Below, piece after piece: positions 8,933 to 17,403 of a stretch of 64,000 nucleotides of DNA. Location of the stretch: positions 248,001 to 312,000 of the forward strand of contig JAJEAD010000076.1 of the NCBI GenBank assembly GCA_022824305.1, read 5' to 3'. The translations under genes and the position numbers were made by a program. The first letter of the stretch is position 1; every line of letters begins with the position of its first letter. This DNA is from Gammaproteobacteria bacterium (GTDB lineage: Bacteria > Pseudomonadota > Gammaproteobacteria > HK1). The notes under the pieces are model-generated. The model was not told the DNA's origin and made no database searches. It saw only the letters and a program-made list of their open reading frames with translations.

Positions 8933-10578
8933 TCCGGCGTCGGCCACCGACCCGCAACGCCCGCGCGTGAAGTCTCGCGTTGCGACCCGCCGCCGAATCG
9001 GGCGAGCGCATCGGGGGAATCGACATCGAGCAGGATCGCGGGGTCGTCGATCGACACCTCGCGCACCACGTCCGAGTGCTCCCCGATGAGGTGACGCGCC
9101 CCGGCATCTCCCTGAATGCCCCGAATTTCATCGAAGAAGCGCCTCGACCAGAGTACGGGGTTGCCTCGCTTGCCCCGGCAGGTCGGCACGCAGACTTCCC
9201 GGCCGCGATGCGGGTCGAAGCCGGACACGATCCGGTTCAGCATGTCCGCCGACACCGCGGGCATGTCGCCCAGACAGATGAGCACGCCTTCGATCTCCGC
9301 GCTCAGGGCGGAGATCCCCGCCGCAATCGAGGTGCTGATTCCCTGAGCGAAGTCGGGATTGTGCACCAGGCGCACATCGAGACCGGCCAGCGCCCCCTCC
9401 ACCCGGCCCCGCTCGAATCCGGTCACCACGTACACCGCGTGGACCTGCGCGGAGAGGGCCTCCTTCACCACCCGCACCAGCATCGGCACGCCGTCCACCT
9501 CCGCCAGCAGCTTGTTGACGGACCCCATGCGTCGTGATCGGCCGGCCGCGAGCACGAGAGCGGCGACCGGCGGCCGGCGATGGCCGATCCGCTCCGCATC
9601 GGGCACCGCATGCAGCCGCTTTCGGAGACCACCCACTCCGAGAGAGGGGACTTCACCGGACTCGACCGGCACTCCCGCCGCGAATCGCTCGATGAGGAGA
9701 TCGAAGCCGCCGCGGCGGGGCGAGCGGGCACTGCCGGGGGCGACCAGCACCGACACCTCCCCGCAGCGGGCGAGCAGGGTCAGGTGGCCGGGATCGAGCG
9801 GCATCCCCAAGCTGGCCACCTCGCCCCCGGCGTTCTCGATGCCACGCGGGACGCAGTCGCGCCGGTCCACGGAGGCCGACGCGCCGATCACCAGCAGCAG
9901 ATCTAGTCCGCGCTCCGGTAGACACGCCAGGGAATCCGACACCGCGGCTTCGTGGTGATCGCAGTACAGCACGGTCGAGAGCACGCCCCCCAGCGATTCC
10001 ACCCGGGCCTGCGTCACCGCGCGGGTCTTCTCGAGGAGATCGGCCCTGGTGCTGCCGGTCCGGGTCTGGAGGAGACCGACCTCGAGGGGCCGGAATGCAC
10101 GCACCGACACGGCGGGGGCAAGGACGACGAAAAGCGCTTCCATCTCTTCCTTCGACACGGCGAGGGGCAGGACCTTGAGGGTCGCCACCACCTGCCGCCG
10201 GTCGACCCGGGCGAGCGGCGCGAGCGTGGCGAGCGCCAGGCTCTCGCCGCAGGCGTTCACTTCCTGCACCCGGTGCTCCTCGATGCCGGCGAGGCCCGGC
10301 CACTTCGCATACATCTTGACCCGGCCGTTTACGGGGGCGGAGCAACCGATGCCGGCGCCGATCAGACGCGCCGCGACCTCGACCGCGGCGCGATTCTCGT
10401 CGAGGTCGCCCGCTTCCGGACGGACCGCCATCACCCGCTCGACTCCCGCGCGGTGCAGGGCGCGCACGTCCCCGGGACCGATGGAGTGGCCTTTCCTGAG
10501 GGTCACTCCCTCCACCCGCAGCGAGTGGGCGAGAAGCGCACCCTCCGCTTCGGCGAGCGCAAGGGGACCGAACTTCAC
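8929..10578 (-). CDS. Fusion of a MoeA-like molybdopterin-binding domain and a MobA/MocA-like nucleotidyltransferase
   Basis: A 549-residue two-domain protein. Residues 1 to about 335 form a molybdopterin-binding region (GVTLRKGHSIGPGDV, later LLLVIGASASVDRRD). Residues about 345-545 form an NTP-transferase domain with the signature VLAAGRSRRMGSVNKLL and CLGDMPAVSADMLNRI. This matches proteins annotated as molybdopterin-binding/glycosyltransferase family 2 that accompany XdhC genes. The second domain resembles MocA, which makes molybdopterin cytosine dinucleotide, the cofactor form of CO-dehydrogenase and xanthine-dehydrogenase enzymes. It overlaps both neighbours by four bases (ATGA). AOR cofactors carry no nucleotide, so this gene argues for a separate Mo hydroxylase. 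Confidence 0.85.
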   Translation of the reverse strand: MKFGPLALAEAEGALLAHSLRVEGVTLRKGHSIGPGDVRALHRAGVERVMAVRPEAGDLDENRAAVEVAARLIGAGIGCSAPVNGRVKMYAKWPGLAGIEEHRVQEVNACGESLALATLAPLARVDRRQVVATLKVLPLAVSKEEMEALFVVLAPAVSVRAFRPLEVGLLQTRTGSTRADLLEKTRAVTQARVESLGGVLSTVLYCDHHEAAVSDSLACLPERGLDLLLVIGASASVDRRDCVPRGIENAGGEVASLGMPLDPGHLTLLARCGEVSVLVAPGSARSPRRGGFDLLIERFAAGVPVESGEVPSLGVGGLRKRLHAVPDAERIGHRRPPVAALVLAAGRSRRMGSVNKLLAEVDGVPMLVRVVKEALSAQVHAVYVVTGFERGRVEGALAGLDVRLVHNPDFAQGISTSIAAGISALSAEIEGVLICLGDMPAVSADMLNRIVSGFDPHRGREVCVPTCRGKRGNPVLWSRRFFDEIRGIQGDAGARHLIGEHSDVVREVSIDDPAILLDVDSPDALARFGGGSQRETSRAGVAGRWPTPE

Positions 10579-11273
10579 TCCCGCTCCGATCTGAGAACGG
10601 CGGTGATCTCGGCGAGGACGGAAGTCGCAATCTCCGCCGGAGACTCCGCGCCGATATCGAGTCCGACGGGCGCATGGATACGCGCCATCGCGCTCTCCTC
10701 GCAGCCCTGCTTCCGCAGCCGTTCGAGGCGTGCGCGATGCGTGCGGCGGCTGCCCAGCGACCCGATGTAGAAGGCGGGAGAACGCAACGCGACGATCAGC
10801 GCCGGATCGTCGAGCTTCGGATCGTGGGTGAGGGTCACGATCGCGGTGCGCGCATCCGGAGCGAGCGCCACCAGCGCTTCGTCAGGCCACTCGTGCACCA
10901 GGGCGACCTCGGGAAATCTGTCGCCGCTTGCGAAGGCTCGCCGCGGATCCACCACGACGACCTCGTAGCCCGCCATCGCGGCCATCGGCACGAGGACCTG
11001 CGCGATGTGGACCGCACCCACCACCACGAGCCGCAGCGGTGAGTTGAACACGTGCACGAAGACCGGACCGGAACCGGTCTCGACGCGGCGGGAACGGTCA
11101 CGACGCATTGCGGCGCGCGCGGCATCGCAGACCTCCGGTCCGAAGTCGTCCGCATCGGTCGCCCCCACTCCCCGGAGGATCGCCTGGCGGCCCGACGACA
11201 GGTGGGTGAGCAGCGCACAGGGCACCTTGGCGGAGCGCGCTTCGAGGAGATCCTCCAGCAGATGCCGTCTCAT
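10575..11273 (-). CDS. XdhC family protein, Rossmann (C-terminal type) half
   Basis: A 232-residue protein of the XdhC/CoxI family, whose members bind molybdopterin cofactor and help insert the terminal sulfur into xanthine-dehydrogenase-type enzymes. The Rossmann-like region has LVVVGAVHIAQVL (the usual G-x-G-H-x-G region), then VVVVDPRRAFAS, TLTHDPKLDD and FYIGSLGSRRTHRARLERL, all family hallmarks. It ends with VGLDIGAESPAEIATSVLAEI. The conserved N-terminal XdhC domain is encoded by the next gene upstream, so the two together equal one classical XdhC. It shares an ATGA overlap with the MoeA-MobA fusion. Confidence 0.88.
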   Translation of the reverse strand: MRRHLLEDLLEARSAKVPCALLTHLSSGRQAILRGVGATDADDFGPEVCDAARAAMRRDRSRRVETGSGPVFVHVFNSPLRLVVVGAVHIAQVLVPMAAMAGYEVVVVDPRRAFASGDRFPEVALVHEWPDEALVALAPDARTAIVTLTHDPKLDDPALIVALRSPAFYIGSLGSRRTHRARLERLRKQGCEESAMARIHAPVGLDIGAESPAEIATSVLAEITAVLRSERE

Positions 11274-11337
11274 TGCCGCGTGGCGCGTCCGCGGTGGGGC
11301 AAGCGTGGCGTGCGGCCGATCGTCTCCGTGCGGCAGC

Positions 11338-11679
11338 TCAATCCAGGCGCTCCACGTAGACCTGCACTCGTCCGCCGCATGCCAGGCCCACTTCCCAGGC
11401 CTGCTCGTTGCTGACGCCGAACTCGAGCAGCCGGGGGACGCCGCTCTCCATCACTTCGAAGGCCTCGTGTACCACCGCGCCCTCGATGCAGCCTCCCGAG
11501 ACCGAACCGTGGAAACGCCCTTCCCGGTCGACGACGAGCTGGCTGCCCGCGGGGCGTGGTGACGAACCCCAGGTGCTCACCACCGTGGCCAGCGCCGCCC
11601 GTCGACCTTCCGCAAGCCACGCCTGCGCCACTGCGAGCACATCCTCTCCCGTTCCGGTGACTCGGCTCGGTCCCGCCAC
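11338..11679 (-). CDS. XdhC family protein, N-terminal domain only
   Basis: A 113-residue stand-alone XdhC/CoxI N-terminal domain: AALATVVSTWGSSPRPAGSQL, then GRFHGSVSGGCIEGAV with the conserved cysteine, and VGLACGGRVQVYVE at the end. The start is a GTG with an excellent Shine-Dalgarno (GGAGGAG ending about five bases upstream). The frame runs open to 12000 but the extension is low-complexity Arg/Pro and has no family resemblance. It is the first gene of the leftward maturation line and lies 64 bases before the Rossmann half, a normal split arrangement in Cox clusters. Confidence 0.82.
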   Translation of the reverse strand: MAGPSRVTGTGEDVLAVAQAWLAEGRRAALATVVSTWGSSPRPAGSQLVVDREGRFHGSVSGGCIEGAVVHEAFEVMESGVPRLLEFGVSNEQAWEVGLACGGRVQVYVERLD

Positions 11680-12237
11680 TGCGTCTCCTCCGGCGGCGGG
11701 CCTCAAGGCTTCGCGCTTCCCGCCGAACCTGCGCTCCGGCAACGGCCTCGTACGAAAAGGATGCCGCCTTCGACGGCGGCCACGCTCCGGGCGAAAGACG
11801 ACCCGCGCAGGAAGGGGCTGCCTCCCGGTGCGCTCGGGAGTCGGACTGAGCTCGCGCGCGTCGGGCGCCGGCGATCCGACGGACAAGGGGGTACTCGCTG
11901 GTGCATTTGGCTGGTGTGGATCGAGGTGACTTGAGCCTTCCTTCCCTTGCCGCGACGGCGCACGGCAGGGAAATGCTCGCCAATCGTCCACCCCGGACAA
12001 TCGCGCGTCAATGGGGCGAGTCCCGGCGGAGCGCCCCGCCGCCTTGGCCCTGGCGTCGCCGTCCGTCGCAGCCGGAGATCCCCGGCCGGGCGGGTCGAAG
12101 GACGCTCCGGCGGGTCGCGATGAACCCGAACACGAGCGCCCCCGACCCGGGTACCATCCGCATGCGGACCGCGCCCCCTCCCCTGGCCCCGGCTCCGCCG
12201 AGAACGCCGGACCGGAATCGGAATCGACTTTGGCTCC
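11680..12237. other. Gene-free divergent region between xdhC-N and moxR
   Basis: About 560 bases between two divergent start codons. Open frames exist on both strands but are low-complexity and unlike known proteins. A 6-bp hairpin (arms 11763-11768 and 11775-11780) is the only clear structure. Promoters for both directions must lie here, but no convincing sigma-70 hexamers stand out. Confidence 0.5.
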
Positions 12238-13167
12238 ATGACGCTTCCCACCTCAGTGGACGAGACGATTGCCCTGCTCGAGGCAGGCGACTACGTGGCC
12301 GGCCGCAGTCTCGCGACCGCAGCATTCCTTACCCTCGAGCTGCGGCGCCCGCTCTTTCTCGAAGGCGAGGCCGGGGTGGGGAAGACCGAGGTGGCGCGGG
12401 TCCTCGCGCGGATGCTCGGACGCCGGCTGGTGCGCCTGCAGTGTTACGAGGGGCTGGATGTCGCGTCTGCCGTCTACGAGTGGAACTATCCGCGGCAGAT
12501 GATCCGCATCCGGCTGGCGGAGCTCGGTGGGAGCGATGGCCGCAGCACTTCGATCGAGGCGGTGGAACAGGACATCTTTTCGCGGCAGTTCCTCATCGAG
12601 CGCCCCTTGCTGCAGGCCCTGGAACCCGGCCCGGGCGGCGCGCCGGTGCTGCTCATCGACGAGCTCGACCGCGCGGACGAACCCTTCGAGGCCTATCTCC
12701 TCGAGCTTCTCGCAGACTTTCAGATCACCATTCCGGAGCTCGGCACGATCACCACGCGCGAGCCGCCCGTCGTGGTCATCACCTCCAACCGTACCCGTGA
12801 GATCCACGATGCCATCAAGCGCCGCTGCTACTACCACTGGGTGGACTATCCCGACTCGGAGCGGGAGCGGAAGATCCTGCGACTGCGCGCGCCCGGAACT
12901 CCGGAAGCATTGAGCCGCGAAGTCGTCGCCTTCGTTCAAAGCCTGCGAGAGATCGAGCTGTTCAAGGCTCCGGGGGTAGCCGAGACCATCGATTGGGCGC
13001 AGGCCCTCACTCGGCTCGACGTGCTTTCCCTGTCGCCGGAGGTCGTCGACGACACCCTCGGTGCGCTTCTCAAGTACCAGGACGACATCGTCCGCATCCG
13101 GGGCAGCGAGGCGGCCCGGCTCATCGCCCAGATCCGGAGCGAGCTGGAATCTCCCCGCGTCGCCTGA
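12238..13167 (+). CDS. MoxR-family AAA+ ATPase (CoxD-like)
   Basis: A 309-residue AAA+ ATPase with Walker A GEAGVGKT (residues 43-50), Walker B LLIDELDRAD (about 137-146) and the sensor region VVVITSNRTREIHDAIKRR. The pairing with a downstream VWA protein and nearby XdhC proteins matches CoxD of carbon monoxide dehydrogenase clusters. There the CoxD ATPase, with CoxE and CoxF, helps build the active-site metal cluster after cofactor insertion. It starts at an ATG with no clear Shine-Dalgarno. General MoxR proteins act as chaperones for many metal enzymes, so assignment to CoxD rests on context. Confidence 0.85.
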   Translation: MTLPTSVDETIALLEAGDYVAGRSLATAAFLTLELRRPLFLEGEAGVGKTEVARVLARMLGRRLVRLQCYEGLDVASAVYEWNYPRQMIRIRLAELGGSDGRSTSIEAVEQDIFSRQFLIERPLLQALEPGPGGAPVLLIDELDRADEPFEAYLLELLADFQITIPELGTITTREPPVVVITSNRTREIHDAIKRRCYYHWVDYPDSERERKILRLRAPGTPEALSREVVAFVQSLREIELFKAPGVAETIDWAQALTRLDVLSLSPEVVDDTLGALLKYQDDIVRIRGSEAARLIAQIRSELESPRVA

Positions 13168-13215
13168 AACCGGCCGGCGCAGCGCTTCAATCCGAATCCG
13201 CCTCCCGCCGCCCCG

Positions 13216-14442
13216 TTGAGCGCTCCCGAGCACCCGTCGCCCCCTCCGACCGACGCCACGTCCCCCGCACCGGGGCGCCTCGGTCTCAATCTCATGCACT
13301 TCGCGCGCACCCTGCGCTCGGCCGGCCTCCCCGTGGGCAGCGGCTCGATACTGGACGCGCTGCGGGCGGTCCGGAGCGTGGGACTGCGCCGGCGCGATGA
13401 CTTCTACTGGACCCTGCACGCGGTGTTCGTTCGCAGGGCCGAGCACCGGACCCTGTTCGACGAAGCGTTCCACGTCTTCTGGCGCAATCCGAGCCTGCTC
13501 GAGAGAGCCGGCCACCTCCTCCTCCCCGCTCCCCACCTTCCACTGCAACGCGAAGCACGGCCCCTGAGCCGCCGCCTGAGCGAAGCGCTCTTCCCCGAAG
13601 ACCGGCACGAGCTTCGGGCGAAGCGGGCGGAAGAAGAGACCGAATCCGACGCGGCCCTCACCTGGTCCGACCGGGAAGCGCTTCGCGCGCGCGACTTCGA
13701 GCAGATGTCGGCCGCGGAGCTCGCGGCGGCGAGAGCGTTCATTTCGCGACTGCGTCTCGTCATCCCGAAGGCTCCCAGCCGGCGATACCGCCCGGATCCG
13801 AAGGGGTCGCTGGTGGACATGCGCACCACGTTTCGACGCAGCCTTCGGCTCGGCTCCAACGCGGTGCTCCTGTCGCGCCGGAAGCGACGCCGGAAGCCCG
13901 CTCCGCTGGTGGTGATCTGCGACATATCCGGGTCGATGACGCGCTACTCGCGCGTGCTTCTCCACTTCGCGCACGCCCTTGCGCGCGGCCGGACCCGGGT
14001 ATCCTCCTTCGTGTTCGGCACCCGGCTCACCAACATCACCCGAGCCCTCCGGAACCGCGACGTCGACGCCGCGATCGACCGGGTGAGCGCGGAGGTGTCG
14101 GACTGGAGCGGAGGCACCCGAATCGGGCGCTGCCTCCACGAGTTCAATCGCGAGTGGTCCCGCCGGGTATGCGGCCAGGGCGCGATGGTCCTGTTCATTT
14201 CCGACGGGCTCGACGGCGACGTCGGCGAGGGCCTTCAACCCGAGGTGGACCGGCTGCGCAAGTCCTGCCGCCGACTGGTGTGGCTCAATCCCCTGCTTCG
14301 TTACGAGAAGTTCGAGCCGAAGGCGGCGGGAATGCGGGCCCTCCTCCCGAACGTGGACGAGCTCCGCCCCGTGCACAATCTCGAGAGCCTGGAGGACCTC
14401 TGCGCGGCGCTCCTCGCTCCCGCCTCGCGGCCGCGCGCGTGA
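13216..14442 (+). CDS. VWA domain protein, CoxE-like
   Basis: A 408-residue protein with an N-terminal helical domain (LMHFARTLRSAGLPVGSG, typical of CoxE/YeiV-like proteins) and a C-terminal von Willebrand A domain. The metal-ion-dependent adhesion motif DISGSM begins at residue 236; SGGTRIG and LFISDGLD complete the site. It lies 48 bases after the MoxR gene in the same direction, the usual MoxR/VWA chaperone pair. The start is a TTG at 13216 with a weak ribosome site, so the first 20-30 residues, which are Pro/Ala-rich, are uncertain. The probable role is maturation of a Mo hydroxylase. Confidence 0.82.
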   Translation: MSAPEHPSPPPTDATSPAPGRLGLNLMHFARTLRSAGLPVGSGSILDALRAVRSVGLRRRDDFYWTLHAVFVRRAEHRTLFDEAFHVFWRNPSLLERAGHLLLPAPHLPLQREARPLSRRLSEALFPEDRHELRAKRAEEETESDAALTWSDREALRARDFEQMSAAELAAARAFISRLRLVIPKAPSRRYRPDPKGSLVDMRTTFRRSLRLGSNAVLLSRRKRRRKPAPLVVICDISGSMTRYSRVLLHFAHALARGRTRVSSFVFGTRLTNITRALRNRDVDAAIDRVSAEVSDWSGGTRIGRCLHEFNREWSRRVCGQGAMVLFISDGLDGDVGEGLQPEVDRLRKSCRRLVWLNPLLRYEKFEPKAAGMRALLPNVDELRPVHNLESLEDLCAALLAPASRPRA

Positions 14443-14520
14443 GCGGGGGAAGTCATTCGCGGATCCTTCGGCTACGGAACTTCGTGACGGCTCAGGTTCC
14501 GCCTCGACGGGGTTCCGCCA

Positions 14521-14629
14521 CTGGTGTCATGTCATCCATCAGATATCGGATAGCGGCGCTTCCGTCGTTCTCGGACGACGAGCAAGCCGCGATCTTCTGT
14601 ACGACATATCACGAGTGACATGACACCAG
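14521..14629. repeat. 109-bp element with 14-bp terminal inverted repeats (MITE-like)
   Basis: Perfect inverted repeats: CTGGTGTCATGTCA at 14521-14534 and its reverse complement at 14616-14629. Similarity continues inward in weakened form (GATAT in both arms). The right arm supplies the last codons and stop of the CocE-type gene. No other copy was found in this window, so family status is unproven. Confidence 0.6.
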
Positions 14630-16426
14630 GGGCAGCTCGATCCTCGAGCACCGGTTCCCACCCGTGTACACCCGCACCGCCGCGGGCGGGTCGTACTCCG
14701 GCACCCGGTCGTTGTCGCGATCCGCGCAGGTGATCGTCACTCGAATGCGGTGAGCGCGGGGAAAACGCTTCGAGGTCGGGTGCAGGTCGAACACGAGCTC
14801 CACCGGCTCTTCCGGCAAGGGCTCGATGTCGGCTTCGAGGCCGCTGTGATACGGCAGTCCCAGGTTGTCCCACGGCGCCTCGCTGAGCTTGCGGTGGGAG
14901 CCGAGCAGCACGCCTTCGGTGACGTACTGGGAGTATCCGTCCGGGTGAACGTCTTCGAGATAGGCGTAGAAGGCGCAGTCCTCCCGGTCCGCGCTCACCC
15001 AGAGCCGGACTATCGGGTGGCCGGTCACTTCCACGTCTTCGGACAAGGGTCCGGTGGTGTAGGTGAGCCCTCTGGCATCGTTCCCGCTCATGTCGGGGTA
15101 GCCGGTGGGGCCGCCGCTGGCGTTGGCCCAGCGGTTGACGAGACCGGTGGTGGCCGAGTAGTCGGAGACATAGTCGTCGTGGCCGGCGCCATCCGGGAGC
15201 TCGCGGGCCAGCCGGCCGTCGTTCACGGACATCGAGGTCCCGCTCGGCCCGGGTCCCAGGTAGAAGTCCACGCGCGCCTCGTTGGCGAGCGGCCAGGTCG
15301 CAGTGGACCGCCACTCTTCGCCTTCGCGCGCGTCGAGCGTCCAGTAGTGGATCGGATCCTCGTCCATTACTCCGTTGTCCACGTCCTTGAGCCAGCGGTC
15401 GTACCAGCGCAGATGCTCCGCCGCGTCGTCGAGTCCCTGGCGGTCGACGTGAAACCAGGGACCGATGACGACCTTCTGGGGATTGTCGAGATTGCGCCAC
15501 CAGAGCAGCGTGTCCCGCGGAAACATGTCGTACCAGCCGGCCAGGTGATAGACGGGCACGCCGCTCTTCTCGATGAGCGCCCGGTAGCTGTGCGCGCTCC
15601 GGGTCCGGTACAGGCACTCGCCGGTGACGGCATCGACGCTGTCACGGTACGGAGACCCGGCGAGCATGCGGTACCAGCTCGGGTTCTCGCGATGCTCGCG
15701 CCGCGCCGCGCGCGCCAGCTCCTCGTCCTCATCGCCGTCCACCGGCACGACCGACCCGAGGTAGTCCCCGCGCCAGATCATGGGCACGGACTGGTCGAGG
15801 TTGCCGACGAACTGCTGCCAGTCGAAGCGGCTCGTCGCACGGAACACGCCGCCGCAGTACGCGTACGCGTAGAGATCGAAGCTTGCCATCTCCGGAAACA
15901 GGGTTCCGAGATGGGGCGGGGACCGGGTCGCGGCGAAGTACTGGGTGATGCCGAGATAGGAACGGCCGAACATCCCCACCCGGCCGTTGCACCAGGGCTG
16001 CGAGGCGATCCACTCCGTGACGTCGTGGGCGTCGCGGGTCTCGGCGGCGGAGAACTGACCCGCGCTCACCCCGAAGGATGCGCCGCAGCCGCGAGCGTCG
16101 ACGCAGAGCGCGACATAGCCGTGCCGGATGACCGGCAGCATCCAGTCGTGCTCGACCTCCACGCAGGTCGCCACCTCGCCCTGCTCGGTGAGGAAGGCGC
16201 GGTGGTACCTGGCGTGAGTCCACAGTGCGGGCAGCGGCTCGGCCGCCGGCGCTCCGCCCGATGTCGGCCGAAGAATATCGACCGCCAGGCGCACGCCGTC
16301 TCGCATCCGCACGTAGCAGGAGCTTCGCACCCCGTCGCCGAAGCGCTCCTCGCTGTAGCCCCGGTAGCGGCCGAGCGCGGACTCGCGCACGGGCACGCCT
16401 TCACCCTCGTCACCTGTGTCACCCAT
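14609..16426 (-). CDS. CocE/NonD family alpha/beta hydrolase
   Basis: A 605-residue serine hydrolase of the cocaine esterase / X-Pro dipeptidyl-peptidase-like family. The nucleophile elbow is in VGMFGRSYLGITQ, the segment HLAGWYDMFPRDTLLWW is typical, and a C-terminal jelly-roll domain (from about PTGYPDMSGND) ends at RIELP. Two starts are possible: this ATG, or one at 16462 that overlaps the upstream stop as ATGA. The last residues and stop (LVSCHS) are encoded inside an inverted-repeat element. The substrate is unknown; esters or amides of small acids are usual. It is last in the AOR gene line, so it may produce the aldehyde or acid substrate, but this is only positional. Confidence 0.88.
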   Translation of the reverse strand: MGDTGDEGEGVPVRESALGRYRGYSEERFGDGVRSSCYVRMRDGVRLAVDILRPTSGGAPAAEPLPALWTHARYHRAFLTEQGEVATCVEVEHDWMLPVIRHGYVALCVDARGCGASFGVSAGQFSAAETRDAHDVTEWIASQPWCNGRVGMFGRSYLGITQYFAATRSPPHLGTLFPEMASFDLYAYAYCGGVFRATSRFDWQQFVGNLDQSVPMIWRGDYLGSVVPVDGDEDEELARAARREHRENPSWYRMLAGSPYRDSVDAVTGECLYRTRSAHSYRALIEKSGVPVYHLAGWYDMFPRDTLLWWRNLDNPQKVVIGPWFHVDRQGLDDAAEHLRWYDRWLKDVDNGVMDEDPIHYWTLDAREGEEWRSTATWPLANEARVDFYLGPGPSGTSMSVNDGRLARELPDGAGHDDYVSDYSATTGLVNRWANASGGPTGYPDMSGNDARGLTYTTGPLSEDVEVTGHPIVRLWVSADREDCAFYAYLEDVHPDGYSQYVTEGVLLGSHRKLSEAPWDNLGLPYHSGLEADIEPLPEEPVELVFDLHPTSKRFPRAHRIRVTITCADRDNDRVPEYDPPAAVRVYTGGNRCSRIELPLVSCHS

Positions 16427-16458
16427 GATCCGGCTCCGCTCGAATGCCCCGGCGCCCG

Positions 16459-16752
16459 TCATCCGCCACCGCGGCGGAAACAGAGATCGAATCGCCACAT
16501 GAAGCGTTCCCGCTCGTCATCGTCGACGCCATCGAAGGCGAAGTCCACCGCGGTGCAGGGAAGGCGCAGTGCGGCGATGCGGCGGATCCGCTCGCTGCCC
16601 AGGGTGATGAGGAGGGATCCCCGGCCGATGCACACCCTCACCCGGTTGCCGTCCGCGTGGTAGCGGTGGGGGGCGAGCGCCGCCGGCAGCTCCCGGAAGA
16701 ACTCCCGGTGGGTCAGACCCATCTCGCGGACGAAGCGACAGGCGACGCTCAT
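16459..16752 (-). CDS. Unknown 97-residue protein in the AOR gene line
   Basis: A short basic protein, not assigned to a named family. Visible features are a predicted N-terminal helix (FVREMGLTHREFFRELPAAL), a middle beta region (RVRVCIGRGSLLITLG) and a C-terminal Phe/Asp/Arg-rich stretch ending FRRGGG. The tri-glycine end recalls MoaD-type tails but the rest does not look ubiquitin-like. It sits 69 bases after the MoaD-like gene and overlaps a possible start of the hydrolase by four bases, so it is very likely translated. A role with the tungsten enzyme or its cofactor is inferred only from position. Confidence 0.65.
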   Translation of the reverse strand: MSVACRFVREMGLTHREFFRELPAALAPHRYHADGNRVRVCIGRGSLLITLGSERIRRIAALRLPCTAVDFAFDGVDDDERERFMWRFDLCFRRGGG

Positions 16753-16821
16753 TCGTGTTGACTGGCGCCGCGCGCAGCGTCCCCGCGATCACCTCCGCGG
16801 AGCGGTGCGGCGCGACCCAAC

Positions 16822-17073
16822 TCAGCCGCCCGCGACGGGCGGCCAGACCGCCAGGGTATCTCCCTCCCGCAGCCGCGTCCCGTCGCGCTCATCCCGAGCG
16901 CAGTACACGCCGTTGATGAGCACGAGATGCGCCAGTCGACGGGGAACGCGGTATTGGTCGATGACCACATTGGGCGAAACCCCCTCGGGCACGTCTATCG
17001 CCACCGCATTCTCGAAGGCTCCCTCGGGAAGGTAGCCGCCGAGGGTCGCGTAGAGCTTGAACGTGATTTTCAT
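16822..17073 (-). CDS. MoaD/ThiS family sulfur carrier linked to AOR
   Basis: An 83-residue ubiquitin-like protein starting MKITFKLYATLGGYLPEG and ending VWPPVAGG, with the di-glycine tail needed for thiocarboxylate chemistry. The frame extends upstream to 17169 without similarity. MoaD-like genes next to aldehyde ferredoxin oxidoreductases are common and probably serve pyranopterin synthesis for the tungsten cofactor. It differs clearly from the moaD at 2.2 kb, so the window holds two distinct carriers. It lies 330 bases after the AOR stop in the same direction. Confidence 0.8.
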   Translation of the reverse strand: MKITFKLYATLGGYLPEGAFENAVAIDVPEGVSPNVVIDQYRVPRRLAHLVLINGVYCARDERDGTRLREGDTLAVWPPVAGG

Positions 17074-17403
17074 CGGCGTCAGACGGAGCCGGGGCTCATC
17101 GCTCGAGGGACCCCTGCGACGCGCCGGGCCGCCCTCGAGCTCCCGCGTCGCGAGGAGTCCGACGAACACCCGGGGTTCGTGGAAAGGGGCGCGTCCTCAT
17201 GCCGAAGTCGTGCGCGCATCGGCGTTCCACGCATCCGCGCGGCGCCCGGGGGGACGGGGAACCCCACCGGAGTCGCCCCTCCTCCGCACTCCTTGCGTTC
17301 CGGATCGCGCATGTCCCGCCGACACCGGACGGGAAACCCGGGATGGCCCGGCGAGGCGGCGCCCCTGCGCCGCCTCGCCGCGCGGCCGCCTTAGACAGGG
17401 GCC
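17074..17403. other. Gene-free gap between AOR and its MoaD-like gene
   Basis: About 330 bases with no frame resembling a protein. It contains a strong 14-bp hairpin just after the AOR stop (listed separately). The break suggests the MoaD-like, 97-residue and hydrolase genes may have reduced or separate expression. Confidence 0.5.
17349..17380 (-). terminator. 14-bp perfect hairpin downstream of AOR
   Basis: Arms 17349-17362 and 17367-17380 pair perfectly with a 4-base loop. It begins 24 bases after the AOR stop in the direction of transcription. No U-tract follows, so it may be a 3'-end stabiliser or a weak terminator rather than a standard intrinsic terminator. Confidence 0.4.
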
